Made by a program: the position numbers and the translations under genes. Source: Aquabacterium sp. (GTDB lineage Bacteria > Pseudomonadota > Gammaproteobacteria > Burkholderiales > Burkholderiaceae_C). From it: DNA of 64,000 nucleotides. The notes under the pieces are model-generated. The model was not told the origin of the DNA. It worked only from the letters and a program-made list of their open reading frames with translations, and made no database searches. The DNA lies in NCBI GenBank assembly GCA_023266355.1, contig JAHFQM010000002.1:1-64000 (forward strand), given 5' to 3'. Positions 1 to 6,668 of the stretch are shown here, one piece after another (position 1 is the first letter of the stretch; the number at the start of each line of letters is the position of its first letter).

Positions 1-164
1 AGGAAGACGCCGTCAAGATCACGCCTCCGATCGACCTGACGCTGGAATACGGCGTGGAATTCATCGAGGAAGACGAACTGGTCGAGATCACGCCCAAGAG
101 CATCCGGGTGCGCAAGCGATTCCTGAAGGAACACGACCGCAAGCGTGCGAACAAGTCGGGCTGA
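1..164 (+). CDS. typA: BipA/TypA ribosome-associated GTPase, C-terminal end (partial)
   Basis: Partial gene running in from the left edge; the reading frame starts at base 3 and stops at 162-164. The 53 visible residues include YGVEFIEDDELVEITP, then SIRVRKRFLKEHDRKR, which match the extreme C-terminus of BipA/TypA, the EF-G-like translational GTPase that assists 50S assembly and stress adaptation. The GTPase and domain III-V parts are outside the window. A strong intrinsic terminator follows 11 bases after the stop, so this gene probably ends its transcript here. The call rests only on the C-terminal tail, but that tail is characteristic of the family. Confidence 0.85.
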   Translation, partial: EDAVKITPPIDLTLEYGVEFIEEDELVEITPKSIRVRKRFLKEHDRKRANKSG

Positions 165-175
165 TGCCCACCATG

Positions 176-203
176 AAAGGGCCGCACTGTCGGCCCTTTT
201 TTT
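176..203 (+). terminator. Rho-independent terminator after typA
   Basis: Nine-base perfect stem AAAGGGCCG / CGGCCCTTT with the 6-nt loop CACTGT, ending in a run of seven T. It lies just after the typA stop codon. It separates typA from the acyl-CoA hydrolase gene that starts at 257. Confidence 0.85.
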
Positions 204-256
204 CGCCTGTTTGACCCAAACGAATGGCCCCGCAGGCCTGAATGCCAAGGTGCAGC

Positions 257-1399
257 ATGACCCAAGTTGGTGTTTCGTCTCCGATCCTGACCGAAGTGAT
301 CGGGGGGCTGGGTGTCATCACCCTGAACCGACCTCAGGCGCTCAATGCGCTGTCACTGGAGATGGTCCGTGAGCTCACGGTGGTGCTGCGCGGCTGGGCG
401 CAGGACAGGGCTGTCCATGGCGTGCTGCTGCGTGGCTCTGCCCGTGAGCCAGCGGCTGGCAAGCACCCGGCGACGCATTTCTGCGCAGGTGGCGACATCC
501 GCTTCATGCTGGACGCTGCCCGGGCAGGCAACCCCGCGGTCGAGGATTTTTTCACCGAGGAATACGCGCTGGACCACCTCATCCACACCCACCCCAAACC
601 CACCATCGCCTGGATGGAAGGTGTGACCATGGGAGGAGGCATGGGCCTGGCGCAAGGATGTCGCCTGCGCGTGGCCACCGAAACGCTGCGCATGGCCATG
701 CCGGAGACCCGCATCGGCTTGTTCCCGGACGTGGGTGGCGGCTATTTTCTGTCGCGCTGTGCCGGCGCCCTGGGCGAGTACCTGGGGGTGGTAGGGCCGC
801 ACCTGCATGTGACCGATGCCCTGGCCGTCGGCCTGGCCGATGGGCATGCTCGGGGGGCGTCCTTGTCCGACTTGCTGCAGGGTTTGCGGGACACCCCGGT
901 GGTGTCTGGCGATGCCTTGGTGGCGCGCGTGCAGGCGCATGTGGCCGCGCACGGACTTGACAGCCTGCCTGTGGCGAGCGTGGCGGAGCACCTGGACGCC
1001 ATCGATCGGCATTTCAGCTTGCACACGCTGGCCGACATCCACGCGTCTTTGCAGGCTGATGACAGCGATTGGGCGCGCACCACCCTGAGCCACATGGCGG
1101 GCAGTTCACCGCTGATGATGGCGGTGACCTTGGAGCAGGTTCGCCGTGCCCGCAGCATGCCGCTGGCCGATGTGTTTCGCATGGAGCGCACGCTGGTGCG
1201 CAACGCCTTCAAGCCGCGTGGCACGGCTGGGCAGGTTCGGTGTGCCGAGGTGCTGGAAGGCGTGCAGGCCTTGGTCGTTGACAAAGGGCGTGCGGCGATG
1301 TGGCATCCCGCACTGATCGCGGATGTGGACGCCGCCGAGGTCGAGGGGTTCTTCCACCAGGTCTGGCCCCCTGCGGCGCACCCCTTGCGCGACCTCTGA
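257..1399 (+). CDS. 3-hydroxyisobutyryl-CoA hydrolase (enoyl-CoA hydratase/isomerase superfamily)
   Basis: A 380-residue crotonase-fold protein. It carries the oxyanion-hole segment HFCAGGDIR near residue 75, GVTMGGGMGLAQG, and the HIBYL-CoA hydrolase signature MPETRIGLFPDVGGGYFLSR. That signature contains the Glu and Asp used by human HIBCH. The family hydrolyses 3-hydroxyisobutyryl-CoA to free 3-hydroxyisobutyrate in valine degradation; length and C-terminal half fit HIBCH rather than a plain enoyl-CoA hydratase. The ATG at 257 is preferred over the in-frame ATG at 242 because AAGG lies 7 bases upstream of it. Its stop is 22 bases from the convergent PPTase stop. No other valine-degradation genes are adjacent. 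Substrate choice is inferred from family motifs. Confidence 0.85.
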   Translation: MTQVGVSSPILTEVIGGLGVITLNRPQALNALSLEMVRELTVVLRGWAQDRAVHGVLLRGSAREPAAGKHPATHFCAGGDIRFMLDAARAGNPAVEDFFTEEYALDHLIHTHPKPTIAWMEGVTMGGGMGLAQGCRLRVATETLRMAMPETRIGLFPDVGGGYFLSRCAGALGEYLGVVGPHLHVTDALAVGLADGHARGASLSDLLQGLRDTPVVSGDALVARVQAHVAAHGLDSLPVASVAEHLDAIDRHFSLHTLADIHASLQADDSDWARTTLSHMAGSSPLMMAVTLEQVRRARSMPLADVFRMERTLVRNAFKPRGTAGQVRCAEVLEGVQALVVDKGRAAMWHPALIADVDAAEVEGFFHQVWPPAAHPLRDL

Positions 1400-1421
1400 G
1401 GCTTCACCCCCTGCTGACCCT

Positions 1422-2117
1422 TCAGGCTTGCACCCAGGCCAGGCACGCCGAGTGGGGTGTGGGCAGGGGCAGGGGCAGGTCGCACCAGTCAACGGTGTGG
1501 CCACCATCCTGGCGCCAACGGCCTTGCGAGGGAGCGGCCGCCATGCCGACCACGACCTGTTCCGGCGGCAAGCGCAAGCCGGTGCCCAGGGCTTTGAGGC
1601 AGGCTTCCTTGCGCGTCCAGGCGGCATGGAGGGCTTGGGCCTGTGTCGCCACGGGCAGTTGCTGCCACGCCGACGCCTCGTCTGGGTGAAGGATGCCGAG
1701 GGCGAGCCCGTCCATGTCTTGCCAGGGTTGGTGGATTTCCAGGTCCACCCCAAGGGCCAGCGTGGGGTGGGTGGCCACCAGGGCCCAGACATCGCTGTGG
1801 GAGAGGTTGAACTGCAGCGGGTGTTGCGGCAAGTGTGGCTTGCCATCGGCATCTGTCTGCCAAGCCAATGCGTGCGGAGCACAGTGGAGGGCTTCGGCCA
1901 GCAGCGTCCGCAGTGCCGCGTGGGCCGCCATGTAGCGCCAGGCGTGGCGAGGCTGCGTGAAGCGGCGCGCGCGCTGCACTTCCTCTTGGCTCAGGCAGGC
2001 TTGGGTCTCGGGACTGACGGCCTGGGTGTCGTCAGGCAGTCGGACAAGCCAGACCTGCGCCTGGGGCATGGGCGTCAGACGCGGCCAGTGGACGCGAGCG
2101 CGGTGGACGTCCCACAT
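1422..2117 (-). CDS. Sfp-type 4'-phosphopantetheinyl transferase
   Basis: A 231-residue Sfp/Gsp-type PPTase, which moves the phosphopantetheine arm of CoA onto the Ser of carrier domains. The family motifs are all visible: FNLSHSDVWALVA (about 103-115), GVDLEIH with metal ligands D125 and E127, and WTRKEACLKALGTGL (about 167-181) with the conserved WxxKE. The start codon overlaps the stop of the upstream methyltransferase by one base (TGATG), implying translational coupling. As the only Sfp-type enzyme in the window and inside the cluster, it very probably activates the five carrier domains of the 4,928-residue megasynthase. The fatty acid ACP has its own AcpS at 55792. Activity on this megasynthase is inference; the family call is secure. 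Confidence 0.92.
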   Translation of the reverse strand: MWDVHRARVHWPRLTPMPQAQVWLVRLPDDTQAVSPETQACLSQEEVQRARRFTQPRHAWRYMAAHAALRTLLAEALHCAPHALAWQTDADGKPHLPQHPLQFNLSHSDVWALVATHPTLALGVDLEIHQPWQDMDGLALGILHPDEASAWQQLPVATQAQALHAAWTRKEACLKALGTGLRLPPEQVVVGMAAAPSQGRWRQDGGHTVDWCDLPLPLPTPHSACLAWVQA

Positions 2118-2914
2118 CAGTGCGTAGCACGGAAGTACAAGCCGCTGTAGACATCGAACGCATCTTCGTCAAAGCCCAGCGACTGGAAACTGCGCTCTGG
2201 CACGTCCCATGAGTCCACGAGTTCGTAGCCGAGGGCCTCGATGGCACCGATGAAGTTGCGGCGGTTGAACACATGGTGGGGCACGTAGGCGCCGAACCCG
2301 ATGTTCTGGCTGGAGACAAACGCGGGGGACTCGCTCAGTGGCAGCTTGTTGAGGAGGATGTGACGTGGCTTGCGTGCACAGCGTGCCAGCAGGGAGGGGA
2401 GGTCCTGTGACTCCATGAATTCAAGCGCACCTGCGGCCAGCCAGACTTCGCTGTCCAGCCATTCGGCAGGCCAGGCATCCGAGAAGGACAGCGCAGTGGC
2501 ACCCCGCTGTTGGGCCAGTTCGCGGCCTTGTGCGATGAAGGCGCTGAGCTCCTGGATGCGCCACTGCAGCGCCTCGGGGTAACGCAGGTAGCGCTGGTAA
2601 GCGTAGTACTGGTTGCCGATGGAGCCGCCGATGTCGAGCACCGTGCTGCTGCCACCTGCAAACGCCTCGCGCAGCCAGAAGAGCACCGGGTAGTCGAAGG
2701 CCCAGATGCGCTGCGAGCGTTCATGGACATACTCTTCGGTGAACCGGTCGTGGCTGAACTCAGGGGAGGGGGGCAGCCATGCGCGCGCTTGTGCGAATGA
2801 GCTGAAATGACCGCTGTGGCATCCGCTGCCGCGAGGCGAGAGGTACTTGCGGATGGCACGGCGGTGCAACCAGCCCCTGATCAGGGGCAGTCGTTTGATG
2901 AGGGCCAGTGGCAT
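2117..2914 (-). CDS. SAM-dependent methyltransferase, TIGR04325/LIC12133-like family
   Basis: A 265-residue protein with a class I methyltransferase core: motif I is LDIGGSIGN near residue 93. Next come a TW/QW-rich segment (LQWRIQELSAFI) and SEVWLAAGALEFME. The C-terminal part is RHILLNKLPLSESPAF...GYELVDSWDVPE. This layout is what I know from the TIGR04325 putative methyltransferase family, often found in polysaccharide or natural product loci. The N-terminus is basic (KRLPLIRGWLHRRAIRKYL) and may bind membrane or partner. It is translationally coupled to the PPTase gene downstream and transcribed divergently from the SGNH hydrolase. A tailoring methylation (N-, O- or C-) of the megasynthase product is plausible but not shown. 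Substrate unknown. Confidence 0.7.
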   Translation of the reverse strand: MPLALIKRLPLIRGWLHRRAIRKYLSPRGSGCHSGHFSSFAQARAWLPPSPEFSHDRFTEEYVHERSQRIWAFDYPVLFWLREAFAGGSSTVLDIGGSIGNQYYAYQRYLRYPEALQWRIQELSAFIAQGRELAQQRGATALSFSDAWPAEWLDSEVWLAAGALEFMESQDLPSLLARCARKPRHILLNKLPLSESPAFVSSQNIGFGAYVPHHVFNRRNFIGAIEALGYELVDSWDVPERSFQSLGFDEDAFDVYSGLYFRATH

Positions 2915-3011
2915 GGTGGATCAGGGGGCTCGCGGAGGGGCTTGGGCGGGAGATAAGATACACCCGAAACGCGCAGCTGCGCAGCCTGAGGGCGGGGCGC
3001 AACGGCACAGA

Positions 3012-4124
3012 ATGCGGGGTCAGGACGTCGTGAAAAAGGTCTTCTTGCTGACGCTGGGGGCGCTCCTGCTCTCGGCTGTGTTCGTCCTCTTGCGCCTGGA
3101 CGAGCGCCTGCGCTTGGCGATGCTGCCGTCTGCCAAAAGCCAGGCCGTGCGTTTTGCCGTGCTGGGCGATTCTGACAGCCACGCTTACCACGATGACCTG
3201 AGCTTCGGCCGTTGGCCCGAAGCCCGCGGCGGTGCATTGCGCCATCGAAGCTGGCAATGGACCGAGGTGTTGGCCCACCTGCGTGCAGAACAACTGGATC
3301 CGGGGCCTTGGGGCGTCTGGGGCACGCGCTACCGCCGCCTGTCTTCACTGCGCGATGCCCTGGGCCTGGACGGGCGCTTCCCTGCCAAGCAGGACCACCG
3401 CTTCAACCTGGCTTACTCCGGCTCGGTCTGCGCCAACCTCACTGAGCCGCCTCAGAACCAGACAGCGCGGCTGCTGACCCTGATGCAGGAGGCGCCCGAG
3501 CGCTGGCAGCGTGGCGTGGTGCTGATCCGCATCGGGACGAATGATTTCGGGAACCTGGAGAGCCTGGAGGCCTTGTCGCGCGACCCGCAGGATCCCCCGA
3601 CCGTGGCACGCATCGACGCTTGTGTGCAGCACATCGGGCGGTCTGTGCAGGCTCTGCGCGCAGCCTGGCCCGGGCTGCGTGTGGTGCTGGTCGGCATCTT
3701 CAACAACGCGGAGTGGGAGAAGTTCCACGCGCGCTGGCGGTCTCCGCAGGCTCAGGCCAACATCCACCAGGGCATTGCGCGCTTTGACGCGGGTTTGAAG
3801 GCCATCGTGCAAGGGGATGAGAACATGGCCTTTTTCGACGATCAGGCCTGGTTTGCCGAACGCTGGGGGTCTCGCCGTGCCTCGGGGGTGCCCGACTACC
3901 GGAAGGTGCGCTTTGGCCGCCATTTCGAGGTCAGCAACACCGGCGGCGACGAGCCTCAGCACGCCACCTTGGGCGATGGCCATGCCGGCAGTGCATGGAA
4001 CGCCTTGTGGGCGCAGGCGCTGGTGAATTTGCTCAACCAGCGTTGGGGCTTGAACATTCCGCCGCTGGAGACCGATGAGCTGGTGCGCTTCGTGGACCCG
4101 GACGGCCGTTTCGGCATGCAGTGA
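3012..4124 (+). CDS. Membrane-anchored SGNH/GDSL-family hydrolase
   Basis: A 370-residue protein with an N-terminal hydrophobic segment (KKVFLLTLGALLLSAVFVLL), so a periplasm-facing anchored or secreted enzyme. Block I is VRFAVLGDSDSHAYHD with the GDS nucleophile, block III is RIGTNDFG with the oxyanion Asn, and block V is GDGHAGSAWNAL with a D-G-H acid/base pair. These are the SGNH esterase/acyltransferase elements. The start may also be GTG at 3030, which places the signal segment closer to the N-terminus; upstream frame extends into the divergent methyltransferase gene and is rejected. It is the only plus-strand gene inside the minus-strand cluster, and its stop lies 10 bases from that of the oxygenase. 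It could deacylate or hydrolyse an envelope ester or the cluster product; substrate unknown. Confidence 0.75.
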   Translation: MRGQDVVKKVFLLTLGALLLSAVFVLLRLDERLRLAMLPSAKSQAVRFAVLGDSDSHAYHDDLSFGRWPEARGGALRHRSWQWTEVLAHLRAEQLDPGPWGVWGTRYRRLSSLRDALGLDGRFPAKQDHRFNLAYSGSVCANLTEPPQNQTARLLTLMQEAPERWQRGVVLIRIGTNDFGNLESLEALSRDPQDPPTVARIDACVQHIGRSVQALRAAWPGLRVVLVGIFNNAEWEKFHARWRSPQAQANIHQGIARFDAGLKAIVQGDENMAFFDDQAWFAERWGSRRASGVPDYRKVRFGRHFEVSNTGGDEPQHATLGDGHAGSAWNALWAQALVNLLNQRWGLNIPPLETDELVRFVDPDGRFGMQ

Positions 4125-4134
4125 GCCAAGCGCC

Positions 4135-5004
4135 TCAGTCTTCGAAACCGCGGACCTTCAAATAGCCGTGCCACATGCGCGATTTGATGGCGTCCTGCCA
4201 AGCCGACTGGCCCACTTTGCCCGGCCCCATGCCCACGCGCTGCAGTTGCTTGCGCATCACGTGGTTGAACGACAGGGCATCTCGCCAGCGGATGCTCTCG
4301 CGGGTGTTGAAGATGATGGACATGGAAATCGACACGTCTTCGGGGCCGTTGCGCACATGGTGACCTGCCACGAAGGGGATGTGAAGCGCCTCGCCCGGGC
4401 TGAATTCGAAGGCGGTGGAGAGCTGGTCGGTCTGCTGCGACCACGGCAGCTTGGTGTTCTGACGAACGACGTAGGCCTCGCGGTCTGATTGCGAGACCAC
4501 GTTGTCATCCCAGGGCTGGGCGACGGTCACCGTCTTGCTGCCGCGGAACTGCATCAGGAAGGTCGAGTAACGGTCGATGTGGAAGGGCGTCACGCTGTTC
4601 GGAGAGGCGATGAACAGGTAGAGCTGCGCGCCCACGGGCATGTCACCGACCCCGCGCGATTGCATCAGGGATGACACCTCGGCGCACAAGGACCTGTACA
4701 GGTCAAGGAAGGAAGGATCGGCCTCGGGGGAGCGCACCATGATGTAGGAGTCGCGGGTCCGGATGGACTCGATGGTTTCTTCCAGCGAGCGGTCTTTGGG
4801 CTTCTTGCGGAAGGTGGATTCGAAGTCCGCTTCCACATCGAGCAGGCCTTTCGAGTACATCACCTGCTGCGGTGGCAACGTGGGCAGCACGCGCGAGAGG
4901 TTGTCCAGCGACAAGGCGGGGTGCCCCAGCAGTTTGTGGTGGAACTTGAACGGCTGCCGGTCCAGCAGCGCGCTTTGGAGGTCGTCGGCGAAGCAGGGTG
5001 TCAT
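4135..5004 (-). CDS. JmjC/cupin-like Fe(II)/2-oxoglutarate-dependent oxygenase candidate
   Basis: A 289-residue protein with a double-stranded beta-helix metal site. H142 and D144 lie in TPFHIDRYSTFLMQFRG, and a distal His pair H215/H216 lies in GEALHIPFVAGHHVRNG. The HxD...H pattern and the 'F-hydrophobic-Q-x-x-G-x-K' strand that follows are typical of JmjC-like hydroxylases acting on proteins or carrier-bound substrates. SFLxMSIIFNT after the distal His fits strand VIII. A basic C-terminus (MRKQLQRVGMGPGK) follows. It starts 12 bases after the Cys-hydrolase gene, so it is the last member of the megasynthase operon. Hydroxylation of the Pro or beta-amino unit is a reasonable hypothesis; nothing in the sequence fixes the substrate. 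Confidence 0.75.
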   Translation of the reverse strand: MTPCFADDLQSALLDRQPFKFHHKLLGHPALSLDNLSRVLPTLPPQQVMYSKGLLDVEADFESTFRKKPKDRSLEETIESIRTRDSYIMVRSPEADPSFLDLYRSLCAEVSSLMQSRGVGDMPVGAQLYLFIASPNSVTPFHIDRYSTFLMQFRGSKTVTVAQPWDDNVVSQSDREAYVVRQNTKLPWSQQTDQLSTAFEFSPGEALHIPFVAGHHVRNGPEDVSISMSIIFNTRESIRWRDALSFNHVMRKQLQRVGMGPGKVGQSAWQDAIKSRMWHGYLKVRGFED

Positions 5005-5016
5005 GGTGGCTGTGCG

Positions 5017-5856
5017 TCAGGCGAGGAGGGTGGCAAACCGGGTCACGGACCCGATCAAGCGGCGTTGTGCATGCAGGGTGGTGGCGGTGTGGTCCATGTC
5101 GGGCAATAGGTCGCAGGGCACCTTGGCGACAGCGCCATGGTCCCGGAACGCATCCCGCCACTGGCTGCTGTGGTTGTAGCGCCAGAACATGTCGCCGGAG
5201 TACACCAGCTGCAGGCGAACCTGCCGGTCGATCAGCGCCTGGATGCGTTGCGCGAACTCGGCTTTGGGCGGTGTGGGGTACGCGTTGTCGGTGAGCGAGG
5301 CCTGCTCACGCGGGACCGCGAGGCCAGGGCGCAGACGCGAGGTGAGCATCTGCACAGCCTTGGTTGTCCAGCGTGTCACTGTGCCGGTGAAATCCAGCTG
5401 CAGCTGGCGGCGAGCTCGCACCCACAGTGTTCTGCGCGTCGGGTAGGCATGGGTGTCCATGAGCCACAGGGCCTTGAGGCGATCATCGGCGATGGCCGCG
5501 GCAATGCCGTGGTGGGCCCCAGAGCAAATGCCGGCCAGCGCAAACTGTTGGGCGGAGGTGAGGCGTTGAAGGTGGTCCATGGCGGCCTTCAGGTCGGACA
5601 CAGCCTGTTGCTCGAACGTGAGCGCCGCATCGCTGCGCAGGCTGTCACCCAGACCCGACAGGTCCATGCGCAGCACGGTGAAGCCCTGGGATGCCAGTTC
5701 GCGAGCCAGCTTGACGTTGATGCGGTGCGGCCCCATGCGCGGGATCACGCCCGCATTGAGCAGCAGGATGGCCGTGGCGCGGGCCTTTCCGGGCGCTTGG
5801 GTGAGGGTGCCAACCAGGCGGTTGGCGGGACCGAAGGTCAGGATGTGCTCGGTCAT
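5017..5856 (-). CDS. Alpha/beta-hydrolase-fold protein with Cys nucleophile (exosortase-associated hydrolase 1-like)
   Basis: A 279-residue alpha/beta hydrolase. The nucleophile elbow reads A-G-I-C111-S-G-A, so Cys occupies the usual Ser position of GxSxG. D222 (VYSGDMFWRY) and H256 (LPDMDHTATT) complete a likely Cys-Asp-His triad, as in dienelactone hydrolases. NAGVIPRMGPHR and MDLSGLGDS resemble the 'hydrolase 1, exosortase A system-associated' family. Its ATG overlaps the stop of the hydrolase-2-like gene by 4 bases, and the oxygenase starts 12 bases downstream. Because the megasynthase lacks a terminal thioesterase, this protein is the best candidate for releasing or editing the thioester-bound product. 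That role is inference. Confidence 0.8.
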   Translation of the reverse strand: MTEHILTFGPANRLVGTLTQAPGKARATAILLLNAGVIPRMGPHRINVKLARELASQGFTVLRMDLSGLGDSLRSDAALTFEQQAVSDLKAAMDHLQRLTSAQQFALAGICSGAHHGIAAAIADDRLKALWLMDTHAYPTRRTLWVRARRQLQLDFTGTVTRWTTKAVQMLTSRLRPGLAVPREQASLTDNAYPTPPKAEFAQRIQALIDRQVRLQLVYSGDMFWRYNHSSQWRDAFRDHGAVAKVPCDLLPDMDHTATTLHAQRRLIGSVTRFATLLA

Positions 5857-6656
5857 GCCGCAGCTCCCGTGGCGGCAGAGACGAGCAGGCGCAGCAACTC
5901 AGGCGGCGCGACAGCGCTTCCCCTGGCTTCTTCCTGGAACCAGTCGATGCGGGTCTGTGTGTCCAGGTGATGCCACGCCACGCCTCGGGCTTGCAAGCGC
6001 TTGGCCAGGCCCAGGGTGTCCTGACCTTGCTGTGAGGCAAGGTGCACGCAGGCCTCGGCGCACGTCGGGTTCAGTTGCTCAGCTGTCACGGCTTGCAGTT
6101 GCCGGATCCATGCTTCGCTGACCTCGAACCCCAGGACCTCGTCTTTCACCTGCGCGGCAGGACGCTCGGTGTGGAGGAAGGGAGAGAAGCTGTGTTGGGC
6201 ATGGGCCTGGCCCAGTTCTTGGAGGTAGCTGGTGCCATCCAGGATGGGCTCCCACAGCACGATGCGCTCTGGTGTGCCCTTGTCCTTTCCCTTGCTGGAT
6301 GCCAGCATGGCCAGGGTGCCCCCGAGGCGGCAGCCCAGCCAGGTGGTGCTGTGCGCACGGGTGCGCCGGCTCAGTTCTTCGTGGGCGGTCAGGATGTCAT
6401 CGCACCACCCGGTCAGGGTGGCATCGTTGTCGGCACCCGTTGACTCTCCCGTGCCGTGGTAGTCGAAGCGCATCACGTGGATGCCTTGGCGTGCGAGCTG
6501 GTCTGCCAGCAAGCGTTGCAGCAACTGGACCCGGACGGCCTCTTGCCCAAAGGGCGGGCACAGGAGCACCTGCTGTGCAGTGCGTTGGGCTGGGGCGGGC
6601 GGGTGGTAGACACCATAGAGCCGACGCTCCATGGGGCCGAAGAAAAAGGGTGTCAT
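5853..6656 (-). CDS. Alpha/beta-hydrolase-fold protein lacking the nucleophile (exosortase-associated hydrolase 2-like)
   Basis: A 267-residue alpha/beta hydrolase-fold protein. N-terminal LLCPPFGQEAVR and MRFDYHGTGES (about 62-72) are classic for the fold, but the elbow reads L-G-C-R110-L-G-G, placing Arg where Ser or Cys should be. This matches my recollection of the 'hydrolase 2, exosortase A system-associated' family, where GLRLG is usual; it therefore looks like a conserved non-hydrolytic or unconventional subunit rather than a decayed gene. It begins 12 bases after the megasynthase stop and overlaps the hydrolase-1-like gene by 4 bases. The two may form a heteromer. No N-terminal signal, so cytoplasmic. 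Confidence 0.78.
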   Translation of the reverse strand: MTPFFFGPMERRLYGVYHPPAPAQRTAQQVLLCPPFGQEAVRVQLLQRLLADQLARQGIHVMRFDYHGTGESTGADNDATLTGWCDDILTAHEELSRRTRAHSTTWLGCRLGGTLAMLASSKGKDKGTPERIVLWEPILDGTSYLQELGQAHAQHSFSPFLHTERPAAQVKDEVLGFEVSEAWIRQLQAVTAEQLNPTCAEACVHLASQQGQDTLGLAKRLQARGVAWHHLDTQTRIDWFQEEARGSAVAPPELLRLLVSAATGAAA

Positions 6657-6668
6657 GGCAAAAAGCGG

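Noticed and set aside
5853..6656. Hydrolase-2-like gene as a decayed pseudogene because its nucleophile is Arg
   Set aside because: The rest of the fold is intact, the gene is translationally coupled to its neighbours, and the Arg elbow is, as far as I recall, a family feature rather than decay.
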